Assembly: GCF_015222005.1 (NCBI RefSeq)
Contig: NZ_JADFFL010000006.1
Location: 186,001-250,000 of the forward strand
From: Mucilaginibacter myungsuensis
Lineage (GTDB): Bacteria; Bacteroidota; Bacteroidia; Sphingobacteriales; Sphingobacteriaceae
Direction of reading: 5' to 3'
Length of the DNA stretch: 64,000 nucleotides
The notes under the pieces are model-generated. The model saw only the letters and a program-made list of their open reading frames with translations, was not told the DNA's origin and ran no database searches. Both the position numbers and the translations under genes were made by a program. Positions 24,775-34,070 of the stretch are shown here, one piece after another. Every line of letters starts with the position of its first letter. Position 1 is the stretch's first letter.

Positions 24775-26211
24775 TTAAAACTCCGCATTCTTAGGGAACC
24801 TTGGGAAAGGGATCACGTCACGGATATTACCCATGCCGGTCACAAATAACACCAATCGCTCAAAGCCCAATCCAAAACCTGCGTGCGGACAAGTACCAAA
24901 ACGGCGCGTGTCCAGGAACCACCAAAGCTCATCTTTAGGGATGCCCAGTTCGTCCATGCGTTGCTCCAGACGGTCGAGGCGTTCCTCGCGCTGCGATCCG
25001 CCGACGATCTCGCCAATACCCGGGAACAGGATGTCCATCGCGGCTACGGTCTTGCCATCATCGTTCTGGCGCATGTAGAACGATTTGATATCTTTAGGGT
25101 AATCGGTCAGGATAACCGGTTTTTTAAAGTGTTTCTCTACCAGGTAACGTTCATGCTCTGATTGAAGGTCGGCACCCCAGCCCTCGATCAGATATTGGAA
25201 TTTTTTCTTCTTGTTAGCCGGCGAATCGCGCAGGATATCGATAGCCTCGGTATAAGAGATACGAACAAAATCATTGCTCAGACAAAACTGCAGTTTATCC
25301 AGCAAGCTTAATTCAGAGCGCTCGTTCTGTGGTTTTTGTTTCTCTTCCTCGGCCAAACGCTGGTTCAGGAATTCCAGGTCCTCTTTGTTCTTTTCTAAAG
25401 CCGCGTTGATCACGTATTTCAGCATGGCTTCGGCCAGGTCGGCGTTATCTTTCAGATCGTAGAAAGCCATCTCCGGTTCGATCATCCAAAACTCCGCCAG
25501 GTGGCGGGTGGTATTAGAGTTCTCAGCACGGAAGGTCGGTCCAAAGGTGTATATATCGCTCAGCGCCATTGCTCCCAGTTCGCCCTCTAACTGGCCAGAT
25601 ACGGTCAGGTTGGTAGAGCGACCAAAGAAATCTTGCTTGTGATCTATTTCGCCGGTATCCGTTTTAGGGATATTGTTCAGATCAAAGTTAGTTACGTGGA
25701 AGGTCTCGCCGGCACCTTCAGCATCCGACCCGGTGATGATGGGCGTGTGCAGGTAAACAAAACCACGGTCCTGCAAAAACTGGTGTATAGCAAAGGCCAA
25801 CGTATTACGCACACGGAAAATGGCTCCGAAAGTATTGGTGCGGAAACGCAGGTGAGCGTTCTCGCGCAAAAACTCCAGACTATGTTTTTTTGGCTGGATC
25901 GGGTATTTCTCGGGGTCGCTATCGCCTAATATTTCGATGGTGGCAGCCGGTATCTCTACCGTTTGACCCTGACCTAAAGAGGCGATCACCGTGCCGGTAA
26001 CGCTAATGGCGGCACCTACGGTGATGCGTTTAAGCAAAGCCGGGTCGGTATTTTCAAAATCGACCACGATCTGGATGTTATTATTGGTAGAGCCATCATT
26101 TAAAGCGATAAAACGATTTTGACGGAAGGCACGTACCCATCCCTTCACAGTTACTTCGGTACCGACATGTTCGCCGGTCAATAATGCTTTAATTTTAGTG
26201 CGCTGACTCAT
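24775..26211 (-). CDS. asnS: Asparagine--tRNA ligase
   Basis: A 478-residue class IIb aminoacyl-tRNA synthetase charging tRNA-Asn. The N-terminal OB-fold anticodon domain (about 10-120: '[20 protein letters not shown]') is followed by the class II core: motif 2 '[21 protein letters not shown]' (split around residue 240) and motif 3 '[15 protein letters not shown]' near the C terminus. '[12 protein letters not shown]' is the asparaginyl rather than aspartyl form. The ATG at 26209-26211 was chosen because the upstream in-frame extension contains the promoter box. The end '[13 protein letters not shown]' is normal, so the gene is complete. Confidence 0.97.
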   Translation of the reverse strand: MSQRTKIKALLTGEHVGTEVTVKGWVRAFRQNRFIALNDGSTNNNIQIVVDFENTDPALLKRITVGAAISVTGTVIASLGQGQTVEIPAATIEILGDSDPEKYPIQPKKHSLEFLRENAHLRFRTNTFGAIFRVRNTLAFAIHQFLQDRGFVYLHTPIITGSDAEGAGETFHVTNFDLNNIPKTDTGEIDHKQDFFGRSTNLTVSGQLEGELGAMALSDIYTFGPTFRAENSNTTRHLAEFWMIEPEMAFYDLKDNADLAEAMLKYVINAALEKNKEDLEFLNQRLAEEEKQKPQNERSELSLLDKLQFCLSNDFVRISYTEAIDILRDSPANKKKKFQYLIEGWGADLQSEHERYLVEKHFKKPVILTDYPKDIKSFYMRQNDDGKTVAAMDILFPGIGEIVGGSQREERLDRLEQRMDELGIPKDELWWFLDTRRFGTCPHAGFGLGFERLVLFVTGMGNIRDVIPFPRFPKNAEF

Positions 26212-26232
26212 TGTAATAAATTGTATGAGCGC

Positions 26233-26240
26233 CAAAAATA
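26233..26240 (-). promoter_or_regulatory. -7 box of asnS (TATTTTTG)
   Basis: An exact TAnnTTTG match on the minus strand, 22 bases before the asnS ATG and just past the stop of the preceding lipoprotein gene. It gives asnS its own promoter. Confidence 0.58.
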
Positions 26241-26244
26241 GGGA

Positions 26245-26733
26245 TTATTTAGCTAAAGTAATTTTGAAATTTCCGTTTGTGAAGGCCAACTTTTGCGGAT
26301 AATAAGCATCGAGCGGATCGTAACGGTAACCACGTTGCAGGTTCAAAGTAAAATTACCAACGTAGATCTTATTGTCTTTGTCGTACCCAATAATGTTAAG
26401 TACGCTTTCGGCAGCAGGATCATCATGGTACTCCACAGCGGTCACGTCCCCGCCTATGGTCTCCGTATAATTAGCCTGGCTACCTTCAAGCACATACTTA
26501 CCAACGCCGGTAAATTTTATGCGAAAGCGTAAATGTTGCTCGCCCACATTTCCAAAAACAAAAAGGGAATCATTGTAGGTGTTGATCTCCTGCGTTTTGG
26601 ACACCCATTCTGCCGAGCCTTTTTTAGCTGTTAACAGATCTGGTTGCGGCCCTGCATCACAGCAATTTTTGCGGCAGGCGGTAAAGCTTAGCGCGGTAAG
26701 CAGTACTAATGATAGGATGGTAAGTTTTTTCAT
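26245..26733 (-). CDS. Small lipoprotein, pair member 2
   Basis: A 162-residue protein with a lipoprotein signal peptide ending 'LSFTAC' (Cys20 lipidated). The mature part begins with a Cys pair ('RKNCCDAG'), then 'LLTAKKGSAEWVSKTQEI', 'LRFRIKFTGVGKYVL', 'AVEYHDDPAAESVLNI' and ends 'YPQKLAFTNGNFKITLAK'. It is paralogous along its full length to the next gene upstream. The beta-rich pattern resembles small Bacteroidota periplasmic lipoproteins of unknown function. It is co-oriented with the paralogue (45 bp gap) and with asnS. Confidence 0.82.
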   Translation of the reverse strand: MKKLTILSLVLLTALSFTACRKNCCDAGPQPDLLTAKKGSAEWVSKTQEINTYNDSLFVFGNVGEQHLRFRIKFTGVGKYVLEGSQANYTETIGGDVTAVEYHDDPAAESVLNIIGYDKDNKIYVGNFTLNLQRGYRYDPLDAYYPQKLAFTNGNFKITLAK

Positions 26734-26778
26734 ATCAGCCTTTACGCTTGCGGGATGCCTAACGCTACGATCATATTG

Positions 26779-27273
26779 TTATTTAGGCAGATATATCTTG
26801 AGCCGACCTTCGGTAAGGGCAAGCTTTTGCGGATATTGGCCACCATCAAATCTATCGTACCGGTGATCGCGGAACAAGTTGGCCTTGAATACGCCATAGA
26901 TCCTCTTGGCGGCGGACGGGTAGTACTGCACATCTAAAACGCTCTCGGCAGTAGGATCAGCGTTGTATTCCATCACGGTCACGTTGCCATCAACCACGGT
27001 CAGTAACGCTATCTCGTTGCCGGTAAGCACGTATTTACCCTCGCCGTTAAACTTGATACGGAAACGAATGGTCTCCTCGTTCAGTTGGGCGGTAATGTAA
27101 AGGGAATCTTTGTAATTACTGGCTTCCTGTTTTTTTGACGTCCATTGCAACGACCCTCTTTTTAAGGTAAGTTCGTCACGATCGGGAGGTGTTGCGCAGC
27201 ATAGCCGGTTACCGCAGGAGTTTATGCTTAGTGCCACCAGCACAAGCAGTGATAAAATGGTCAGGTGTCTCAT
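26779..27273 (-). CDS. Small lipoprotein, pair member 1
   Basis: 164 residues from the ATG at 27271-27273, chosen because it opens the lipoprotein signal peptide ('LSINSC', Cys20). The shared features with member 2 are the Cys-Cys pair after the lipid anchor ('NRLCCAT'), 'LKRGSLQWTSKKQEASNYKDSLYI', split around the Gln, 'IRFRIKFNGEGKYVLTG', 'VMEYNADPTAESVLDV' and the final 'YPQKLALTEGRLKIYL'. No known domain is recognised. The pair arose by tandem duplication. It is divergent from the EamA permease gene. Confidence 0.8.
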   Translation of the reverse strand: MRHLTILSLLVLVALSINSCGNRLCCATPPDRDELTLKRGSLQWTSKKQEASNYKDSLYITAQLNEETIRFRIKFNGEGKYVLTGNEIALLTVVDGNVTVMEYNADPTAESVLDVQYYPSAAKRIYGVFKANLFRDHRYDRFDGGQYPQKLALTEGRLKIYLPK

Positions 27274-27333
27274 ATTCCTAATACGAGTACCCGTTGGCAA
27301 AGGTGATACTCGCCCAAATAAAAAATAAACACC

Positions 27334-27341
27334 TAAGTTTG
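27334..27341 (+). promoter_or_regulatory. -7 box of the EamA permease gene (TAAGTTTG)
   Basis: An exact TAnnTTTG match whose last base is 7 nt before the ATG at 27348, which predicts a leaderless or nearly leaderless mRNA. Confidence 0.52.
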
Positions 27342-27347
27342 CCCGAC

Positions 27348-28214
27348 ATGATAAACCCCAAACTCAGTCTGGTCATTGGTATTATCTGCATCGCGTTCTC
27401 GCCCATCTTTGTAAAGTTGGCCGGGGCCGACGCGGTAGCATCGGCATTTTACCGCATCCTGATCGCCTGGGTATTGCTGGCCCCGTATTGTATCATCAAA
27501 CAGAAACTGAAGATAGCGCCAAAAGATATGTGGCTGGCGCTGTTAGCAGGCGTGGTCTTCGCATCCGACATTGCGGTTTGGAACACTTCTATCCTGATGA
27601 TCAGCGCTACCGTATCAACCCTGCTGGCCAACCTTGCCCCGGTTTGGGTAGGGCTGATGAGTTTTATTTTTTTGAGGAAAAGGTCGGGCTGGTTGTTTTG
27701 GCTGGGAACGTTCGTTGCTATTGGCGGGATGCTGGTGCTGGTAGGTTTTCAGGATCTGATCAACCTTAAATTTAACCTTGGCATTGTACTGGCAGTAACG
27801 GCAAGTTTACTTTACTCTATCTACATTATGCTCACCAAGGGGCTGCTACAGCGGGTGGATACCATCACCTTTATGTTTTACAACATGCTTGGTTCAGCTA
27901 TATTTTTATTGGCCGTGGGGATGGTGAGGGGAGTAGAGATGATCCACTTTGCAACTAACACCTGGCTAAATTTTATTGGCATGGGGGCTATTTGCCAACT
28001 GCTGGGCTGGCTGACTATCAACTACGCTATTGGTAAGTTACAGGCCACCAAAACATCGGTAGCCTTGCTCAGTCAGACCGTGTTCACGGCCATCTTTGCC
28101 GCCATTATGCTGAACGAAAAGCTTGCCGCTAAAGAGGTCATTGGCAGTGTAGTCGTGCTGGCGGGGATAGGAGTGACGTTCGTTAAAATGAAAGGAGCGA
28201 AAACAGCATCCTGA
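27348..28214 (+). CDS. EamA/DMT family permease
   Basis: A 288-residue membrane protein with ten predicted helices in two EamA repeats (about 1-140 and 145-285). Family features include 'FSPIFVKLAGADAVASAFYRILIAW' in the first repeat, split at the helix boundary, and 'SVALLSQTVFTAIFAAIMLNEKLAAKEVIGSVVVLAGI' in the second. The frame can be extended to a TTG at 27294, but the ATG follows a promoter box directly and begins the first helix. DMT carriers export metabolites or take up small organic molecules; the substrate cannot be told from sequence. Confidence 0.92.
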   Translation: MINPKLSLVIGIICIAFSPIFVKLAGADAVASAFYRILIAWVLLAPYCIIKQKLKIAPKDMWLALLAGVVFASDIAVWNTSILMISATVSTLLANLAPVWVGLMSFIFLRKRSGWLFWLGTFVAIGGMLVLVGFQDLINLKFNLGIVLAVTASLLYSIYIMLTKGLLQRVDTITFMFYNMLGSAIFLLAVGMVRGVEMIHFATNTWLNFIGMGAICQLLGWLTINYAIGKLQATKTSVALLSQTVFTAIFAAIMLNEKLAAKEVIGSVVVLAGIGVTFVKMKGAKTAS

Positions 28215-28282
28215 TGCCCTTTCCGCTCCCTGATCTTTTAATTTTAACTTTTGCTTAAGACTTCCGGCTTAGAACTTCCAAC

Positions 28283-28753
28283 TTAGCCCTCCTTGGTCGG
28301 CACTACCAGCACGGGCACATCAGAATGCCTTACCACATGCTCGGCAACGCTGCCCATAATAAAGCGATCGATCCCGGTTCGGCTATGGGTCCCCAGCACG
28401 ATCATATCCGCGCCGAATTGTTTGCTACATTCCAGGATAGCATCGGCGGTGTCGCCATACTCGGTAAAGCGGGTCACTTTAAAGTCGTCGCCGTATTTGT
28501 CGGCGAATTTTTGCAGCACTTTTTTAGATACCTCCTGTTCAATGTTCATCAATTCTGGCGTAACTATATCCATGGTATTGTCATAAGACATCCCCATGGT
28601 CGAGTCTACAGGCCCCATCGGGACGCCGACCGCAGGTTCTATCACGTGGATCAGGCCAACTTCGGCTTGTAATTTATGGGCCAGTTCAAAGCCATATTCG
28701 GTAGCATGCTCGGCAAATTTGCTTTCGCCAATGCCTATCAGTATTTTTTTCAT
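28283..28753 (-). CDS. Universal stress protein (UspA family)
   Basis: 156 residues from the ATG at 28751-28753 (the upstream in-frame extension is mostly Ser/Tyr and covers the promoter). The Usp fold is complete: 'KKILIGIGESKFAEHATEYGFELAHKL' at the N terminus, broken at residue 20, and the ATP-binding 'GTHSRTG-x9-GSVAEHVVRHSDVPVLVVP' near the C terminus. Proteins of this single-domain type bind ATP and respond to starvation or redox stress. It converges with the EamA gene. Confidence 0.93.
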   Translation of the reverse strand: MKKILIGIGESKFAEHATEYGFELAHKLQAEVGLIHVIEPAVGVPMGPVDSTMGMSYDNTMDIVTPELMNIEQEVSKKVLQKFADKYGDDFKVTRFTEYGDTADAILECSKQFGADMIVLGTHSRTGIDRFIMGSVAEHVVRHSDVPVLVVPTKEG

Positions 28754-29034
28754 TTTTATAGTTGATGATGATGAGTAGTAAATATACAAACAATTGCCGG
28801 GGAATATGTTTTGCGGGGAGGTAGAGATGCTGCCCAGGATATCATCTTTTGGGAGTGCCTGCCTTGTGCATCGCGGTTAATATTCTGAGCCACCCGTCAA
28901 AGTCGGCTTTATATCGGATAAATAAAACTAAAAAAATAGTTGCAAAACTAAAACCGCTGTTATACATTTGGAGAGAACACGTCGCAGACGCATAGAAAAA
29001 TGTGCTTGCGCGATCCGCAAACCGATATCCCCTC
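28754..29034. other. Divergent intergenic region between usp and the CBM9-like pair
   Basis: The region holds a near-consensus -7 box on the minus strand (TATATTTA, 28779-28786), 26 bases before the usp ATG. Nothing else of note was recognised; an ORF across it on the minus strand is not convincing. Confidence 0.45.
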
Positions 29035-29871
29035 ATGAATAGAATATTTTTTACCGGCATTATTGTAACCCTAAACCTTATCACTTTTACCTGCATCGCC
29101 CAAGCCCAAAAACTACCCAGCAAACAGACCAACAGTTTACGTGCCCCGGCCGATATTAAGATAGACGGCAAGGCGACCGAATGGAAAGATCAGTTGCAAG
29201 CGTATAATGATGCGGTAAGCTTTTCGTACACCTTATCCAATAACGATAACGAGCTGTTCTTGACCGTCCGTTGTGCCCTGCCATCGGTAGTACGCAGGAT
29301 CATGAACGGTGCGATAAGTTTGAATATCTATAAATCGGGGCAAAAGACCGAGAAGGACCCAATCAGTATCACTTATCCATTATTTGAGGGCAACACGAGG
29401 TTCAGGCCGCAATTTTTTGCGCCCAAACCCCACCCGGGCGGTGTGGTCATGTTCCCGCCGCCGCAGGTGGTAGCGTCGGAAGAACCGCCATTAAAAGACC
29501 CGATACCTGATTCGTTGCTGGAGGTTAACAATACCAAATTCGCGGCGCTGGCCAAAGTGATCGGCATTAAAGGAATACCTGGATTGGATGCCCAGCTATC
29601 CGTTTATAACGATGATGGCATTAAAGCCGCCGGCCGTTTCGATAACCTAATGGTTTATACCTACGAGCTATCGGTATCGCTCAAACACCTCGGACTAAAG
29701 GCAAGTGACGCACATAAATTTCTTTATCAGTTAAAAATAAATGATGTAGAGCCAGCCCGCGCCAAACCCGTAAACAACGGCAGAGGAGGCACAAGTTACG
29801 AGGTGACCGCTGATACCCGCCTGGAACAACCCGCTACCTTTTTTTGGGCAGACTATATCTTAGCCAAATAA
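29035..29871 (+). CDS. Exported CBM9-like (DOMON-type) domain protein, pair member 1
   Basis: 278 residues from the ATG at 29035; the signal peptide is cut after A24 ('AQA', mature Gln25). The mature start 'KLPSKQTNSLRAPADIKIDGKATEWKD' (continuous across the window but broken here for length) has the 'IDGKATEW' pattern seen at the beginning of family-9-like carbohydrate-binding modules, followed by 'FSYTLSNNDNELFLTVRC'. A Pro-rich linker lies near 140-170. The module is a beta-sandwich that often binds sugars or haem-like ligands, but the key aromatic residues cannot be assigned by eye. It is followed after 4 bp by a paralogue, so the two form an operon. Confidence 0.75.
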   Translation: MNRIFFTGIIVTLNLITFTCIAQAQKLPSKQTNSLRAPADIKIDGKATEWKDQLQAYNDAVSFSYTLSNNDNELFLTVRCALPSVVRRIMNGAISLNIYKSGQKTEKDPISITYPLFEGNTRFRPQFFAPKPHPGGVVMFPPPQVVASEEPPLKDPIPDSLLEVNNTKFAALAKVIGIKGIPGLDAQLSVYNDDGIKAAGRFDNLMVYTYELSVSLKHLGLKASDAHKFLYQLKINDVEPARAKPVNNGRGGTSYEVTADTRLEQPATFFWADYILAK

Positions 29872-29875
29872 CACC

Positions 29876-30649
29876 ATGAACAACCTGAAACTGGTCCTGC
29901 TTTTAACCCTCGTCAGCCTATCGGCGTACGCTCAAAAACTGCCTAACAAGCAAACGGCAAGCCTTCGCGCACCTGCCACTATTAAAATAGATGGAAAGAC
30001 CGACGAGTGGAAAGATCAGTTTCAGGCGTTTAATAGTGCACTCTTGGCCAACTATACCTTATCAAACGACGACGAGAACCTGTACCTGATCATAAAAGTA
30101 AAACCCTTCCTGGTGGTAGATAAGATCATACGTAACGGCGTTGTTTTTACCATCAACCATACTGTCGACAAAAAAGACACAGCGGCGGTTGTGATCACCT
30201 ACCCCATGTTACAACGCGCCGACCGCAACGCCATCGCCAATAAATTTAATATGAGTATCGGCGTGCACGATGCAACTGATGATAAAAGCGATCCCGTACA
30301 GACGTTGAATACGCTCATGGCTAAGCGCTCAAAAAACATAGGCGTTAAGGGTATCAAGGAAATTGCCGATGACAGCATCTCTGTTTATAACGACACCGGC
30401 GTTAAGGCTGCCGCCAAATTTGCCAAGCCGCTGACCTATGTTTATGAATTGGCCATCCCGTTAAAATATCTCAACCTGCCCAATAATGGCGCAGGGGCGT
30501 TCAGTTATCATATCCAATTTAAAGCCGGTGCCGGACTCGGTAATACTACGTTCGTATCTACAAGGTCAGATCTGCTGCCTCCGCCGCCGATCAACAGCGT
30601 TTCGGTGGCCGATACGGATATGTGGGGACAGTATAAGTTGGCGAGGTGA
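29876..30649 (+). CDS. Exported CBM9-like domain protein, pair member 2
   Basis: A 257-residue paralogue of the preceding gene: signal peptide cut after A19 ('AYA', mature Gln20), then 'KLPNKQTASLRAPATIKIDG', 'KTDEWKDQFQAF' and 'ANYTLSNDDENLYLIIKV'. Both proteins share a second block, 'GVKGI-E/PG..DS/AQ.SVYND.G.KAA..F' and 'YVYELAIPLKYL'. No catalytic motif is present. The four-base spacing implies co-translation. Function unknown. Confidence 0.77.
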   Translation: MNNLKLVLLLTLVSLSAYAQKLPNKQTASLRAPATIKIDGKTDEWKDQFQAFNSALLANYTLSNDDENLYLIIKVKPFLVVDKIIRNGVVFTINHTVDKKDTAAVVITYPMLQRADRNAIANKFNMSIGVHDATDDKSDPVQTLNTLMAKRSKNIGVKGIKEIADDSISVYNDTGVKAAAKFAKPLTYVYELAIPLKYLNLPNNGAGAFSYHIQFKAGAGLGNTTFVSTRSDLLPPPPINSVSVADTDMWGQYKLAR

Positions 30650-30967
30650 TGTATGCTAACTTTCTCCTGCTAAACTATTTCTTCTCCCGTTTCTTTAAGA
30701 TCTTGTAATATTCGACTCTCATCCGCAACCATGTAGTTGCGCATTTGTAAAACATCATCAGTTTTGTGAAATAACATCAAAAAATGCATGTTTTTTAGTG
30801 TTTTTTCACTCCATCTTTAACCGTGCTCTGCTGTGATCTTGCTGCATTTTTACACATTCGACTGGTAATTCTACGATCCGGAATGGCGTAATTTAGGTGT
30901 GCGCATTCCGTCAAAAAAAGCATCCATCCGAAAAAAGAATTGTAATTTTGCGGTTTGATAACCAGTT
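30650..30967. other. Intergenic region before maeB
   Basis: 318 bp without a gene. The last 25 bases contain an exact -7 box TAATTTTG (30943-30950), 18 nt before the maeB ATG. Upstream is an A+T-rich stretch with TTTTTTAGTGTTTTTTCACT, a weak partial palindrome. No RNA gene was recognised. Confidence 0.5.
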
Positions 30968-33241
30968 ATGAATAAACCCGATCGTAAAAAGGACGCCTTA
31001 AATTATCACTCGAAAGGCCGCCCCGGTAAGATACAGGTTGTACCTACCAAACCAACAAATTCGCAGCGCGACCTTACCATGGCCTACTCGCCGGGTGTAG
31101 CCGAGCCTTGCTTAGAGATAGCTAAAAACGTAGACGATGTTTACAAATACACCGCCAAGGGCAACCTGGTAGCGGTGATTAGTAACGGTACTGCCGTACT
31201 TGGCTTGGGAAATATCGGTCCCGAGGCCAGTAAGCCGGTAATGGAAGGTAAGGGTCTGCTGTTTAAGATATACGCTGATATTGACGTGTTTGACCTGGAG
31301 CTGAACACCACCAATGTGGACGAGTTCGTTAAGATCGTTAAAGCTTTAGAGCCAACCTTCGGTGGTGTTAATCTGGAGGATATCTCGGCGCCGACCTGCT
31401 TCGAGATAGAGACCCGCCTGAAAGCCGAGATGAACATCCCTGTAATGCACGATGACCAGCACGGTACTGCCATTATATCGGGCGCTGCGTTGATGAACGC
31501 TTGCGAGATACAAGGCAAACAACTGAGCGAAATTAAACTGGTGGTGAACGGTGCCGGCGCGGCAGCGGTTTCATGTACCAAAATATATCTGTCCTTAGGG
31601 GTAAAGAAAGAAAACCTGGTGATGTTCGACATCAACGGATTGCTCACCACATCCCGCACCGATCTGGACGAAATGCGTATGCAATTCGCCACCGACCGTA
31701 CCGATGTCACTGATCTTAAAGGAGCGTTGGTGGGTGCTGATGTTTTCATCGGTCTATCTGCCGGTAACGTGGTTACGCCTGATATGCTGAAAGGCATGGC
31801 ACCAGATCCGATCGTGTTCGCGATGGCCAACCCTAATCCGGAGATAGCTTATGATATCGCGGTCGAGGCCCGCCCGGATATGATCATGGCTACCGGCCGG
31901 TCAGATTTTCCTAACCAGGTGAATAACGTGTTGGGCTTCCCGTTCATCTTCCGTGGTGCGCTGGACGTACGTGCTACTGCCATTAATGAGGAAATGAAAC
32001 TGGCGGCTACGCAAGCCATTGCCGAGTTAGCCAAAAAAACTGTTCCCGAAGAGGTGAACATGGCCTACGGTACCCGTAACCTAAAATTCGGTAAAGACTA
32101 CATCATCCCTAAACCAATGGACCAACGTTTATTGGTAGAGGTATCGTCTGCCGTGGCCAAGGCGGCTGTGGAAAGTGGCGTTGCCCGTAAGGTGATCACC
32201 GATTGGGATGCTTACGCCGAGGAACTACGCGGCCGTATCACCAAGGATGATAAGTTGATGCGTAACCTATCGCTTAAAGCTAAAGCCGATCCTAAACGGG
32301 TGGTTTTTGCCGAGGCCGATAACTATAAGATATTACGTGCCGCTCAGATCGTTAAAGACGAGGGCATAGCTACACCTATCCTGTTGGGCAACCCCGATAA
32401 GATAAACAAGATCCTGAAAGAGACCGAACTGGAACTGGGTGATGTAAAGATCATTAACACCCTGGGCGAGTGTGAGAACGCCGAGATCTACGCGCAAAAT
32501 TACTTTAAGAAACGCCAGCGCCGTGGCATCACCGAATACGAGGCACGCAAACTGATGCGCGACCGTAACTATTACGGTGCCAGTATGGTAGAATTTGGCC
32601 ATGCTGATGCTTTGATATCCGGCTTGACCAAAAATTATGTTACCACAGTAAAACCTGCCTTGCAGATCATCGGCACCGAGCCGGGTGTGCGCAAGGTGGC
32701 GGGTATGTATATCATGATCACCCCTAAAGGTCCGGTGTTTTTTGGCGATACCACCGTTAACGTTGACCCAAGCGCGCAGGATCTGGTAGATATCACTGTG
32801 CTGATAGAGCGTTCGGTAAAACAATTGATCGATCAGCCAAGGGTGGCATTGCTGTCCTATTCTAACTTTGGATCTAACGAAGGCATTGTGCCCGAAAAGA
32901 CACGCGAGGCTGTTAGGATATTACATCAGGAGTATCCCGACATGATCGTGGATGGCGAAATGCAAGCCAACTTTGCTATCAACCCTAAATTATTAGAGGG
33001 CAATTTCCCTTTTAGCACACTGACAGGCAAACCGGCTAACACATTGATATTCCCCAACCTCGAGTCGGGCAATATTGCCTACAAGCTATTGCAAGAATTA
33101 GGCGGTGCCGAAGCTGTCGGCCCGGTACTATTAGGCATGAACAAGCCTGTACACGTACTGCAATTAGGCAGTTCGGTACGCGAGATCGTGAACATGATCA
33201 CCATTGCAGTAGTTGACGCGCAAGCAAGGGAAGAGAAATAA
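30968..33241 (+). CDS. maeB: NADP-dependent malic enzyme fused to a phosphotransacetylase-like domain
   Basis: A 757-residue MaeB-type protein that converts malate to pyruvate and CO2 with formation of NADPH. The N-terminal malic enzyme part (about 1-425) shows 'MAYSPGVAEPCLEIA', 'HDDQHGTAIISGAALMNA', a nucleotide-binding 'VVNGAGAAAVSC' near 196 and 'FAMANPNPEI'. The C-terminal part (about 430-757) is a phosphate acetyltransferase-like domain ('KPALQIIGTEPGVRKVAGMYIM', split by a turn, and 'FPNLESGNIAYKLLQELGGAEAVGPVLLGM'); in the E. coli homologue it regulates rather than catalyses. The gene is complete. It precedes ruvA and sprA, an order I recall in other Bacteroidota. Confidence 0.96.
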   Translation: MNKPDRKKDALNYHSKGRPGKIQVVPTKPTNSQRDLTMAYSPGVAEPCLEIAKNVDDVYKYTAKGNLVAVISNGTAVLGLGNIGPEASKPVMEGKGLLFKIYADIDVFDLELNTTNVDEFVKIVKALEPTFGGVNLEDISAPTCFEIETRLKAEMNIPVMHDDQHGTAIISGAALMNACEIQGKQLSEIKLVVNGAGAAAVSCTKIYLSLGVKKENLVMFDINGLLTTSRTDLDEMRMQFATDRTDVTDLKGALVGADVFIGLSAGNVVTPDMLKGMAPDPIVFAMANPNPEIAYDIAVEARPDMIMATGRSDFPNQVNNVLGFPFIFRGALDVRATAINEEMKLAATQAIAELAKKTVPEEVNMAYGTRNLKFGKDYIIPKPMDQRLLVEVSSAVAKAAVESGVARKVITDWDAYAEELRGRITKDDKLMRNLSLKAKADPKRVVFAEADNYKILRAAQIVKDEGIATPILLGNPDKINKILKETELELGDVKIINTLGECENAEIYAQNYFKKRQRRGITEYEARKLMRDRNYYGASMVEFGHADALISGLTKNYVTTVKPALQIIGTEPGVRKVAGMYIMITPKGPVFFGDTTVNVDPSAQDLVDITVLIERSVKQLIDQPRVALLSYSNFGSNEGIVPEKTREAVRILHQEYPDMIVDGEMQANFAINPKLLEGNFPFSTLTGKPANTLIFPNLESGNIAYKLLQELGGAEAVGPVLLGMNKPVHVLQLGSSVREIVNMITIAVVDAQAREEK

Positions 33242-33249
33242 GTTTTTTA

Positions 33250-33452
33250 GGTGAAAGGCGAAAGGTAAAAGGCGAAAGGTTTGAAGAGAAGACCTTTTAC
33301 CTTTCACCTTTATCCTTTCTTTGGTCATTAAAACCCGGTTAGAATTTTCTGAAAAACCTTTGACCTTTTGCCTTTGACCTTTATCCTTTAACTATTATCT
33401 TTCGTCGTTAATAAAAAAAAGACCTTTTGCCTTTACCCTTTCACCTTTAAGC
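33250..33452. repeat. Cluster of AAAGGTGAAAGGCG-type heptamer repeats with inverted copies
   Basis: Left arm 33254-33272 (AAAGGCGAAAGGTAAAAGG) pairs with 33293-33311 at 18 of 19 positions. Further right-hand copies (CCTTTTGCCTTTGACCTTTA and variants) continue to about 33452. The same words form the inverted repeat at 52387-52511. It lies between maeB and ruvA. Confidence 0.75.
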
Positions 33453-33461
33453 TCGAAAAAA

Positions 33462-34046
33462 ATGTACGCATACATAGATGGCAAACTGGCTTTTAAAAGC
33501 CCCGCTTACGTGGTGATAGACGCCGGGGGCGTTGGTTATCACATCAATATCTCGCTAAATACCTACTCTCAACTTGGCGATTCAGAAAAATGCAAATTAT
33601 TTACATGGCTGCACGTTAAAGAGGACGCGCATACGTTATATGGTTTTATTGACGAGGGCGAGCGGCGCTTATTTTTGCATTTGATATCAGTTTCGGGCAT
33701 TGGGGCTAATACGGGGAGGATGATCTTATCGTCCATCACTCCGCAGGAGATACAGGCTGCCATTATTGGCGGTAACGTAGCGCAGATCCAACGGATAAAA
33801 GGCATCGGCCCAAAATCGGCTCAGCGGCTGATCCTGGAGTTACAGGACAAACTGAAAAAGGATGGTCCGGATACATTGATCGCTATGCCAAGCAACGTTA
33901 CGGCTAAAGACGAGGCCTTATCGGCCCTGGTAATGCTGGGCTTTGCACGTAACGCGGCCGAAAAGGTTCTTGATCAGGAGCTTAACCGAAATGGCGGTAC
34001 ATTAACCGTTGAGCAACTGATCAAATCAGCCCTCAAAAGTTTATAA
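33462..34046 (+). CDS. ruvA: Holliday junction branch migration protein RuvA
   Basis: The 194-residue protein binds four-way DNA junctions and loads the RuvB motor. Visible parts: N-terminal OB-fold ('MYAYIDGKLAFKSPAYVVID', 'GVGYHINISLNTY', 'EDAHTLYGFIDEGER-LF'), two helix-hairpin-helix motifs ('SGIGANTGRMIL' and 'IKGIGPKSAQRLILEL'), and the flexible C-terminal RuvB-contact domain ('ALSALVMLGFARNAAEKVL'). Complete and of normal length. The stop lies 24 bp before the sprA start, consistent with one transcript. Confidence 0.97.
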   Translation: MYAYIDGKLAFKSPAYVVIDAGGVGYHINISLNTYSQLGDSEKCKLFTWLHVKEDAHTLYGFIDEGERRLFLHLISVSGIGANTGRMILSSITPQEIQAAIIGGNVAQIQRIKGIGPKSAQRLILELQDKLKKDGPDTLIAMPSNVTAKDEALSALVMLGFARNAAEKVLDQELNRNGGTLTVEQLIKSALKSL

Positions 34047-34070
34047 TTACCATTATTCAAGGCTACTTAG

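Noticed and set aside
28842-29171. 109-codon minus-strand ORF between usp and the CBM9-like gene
   Set aside because: It overlaps the signal peptide and start of the well-supported gene at 29035 and has no family features.
33250-33452. CRISPR array
   Set aside because: The repeats are short, overlapping low-complexity words in both orientations with no regular spacers, and no cas gene is present.
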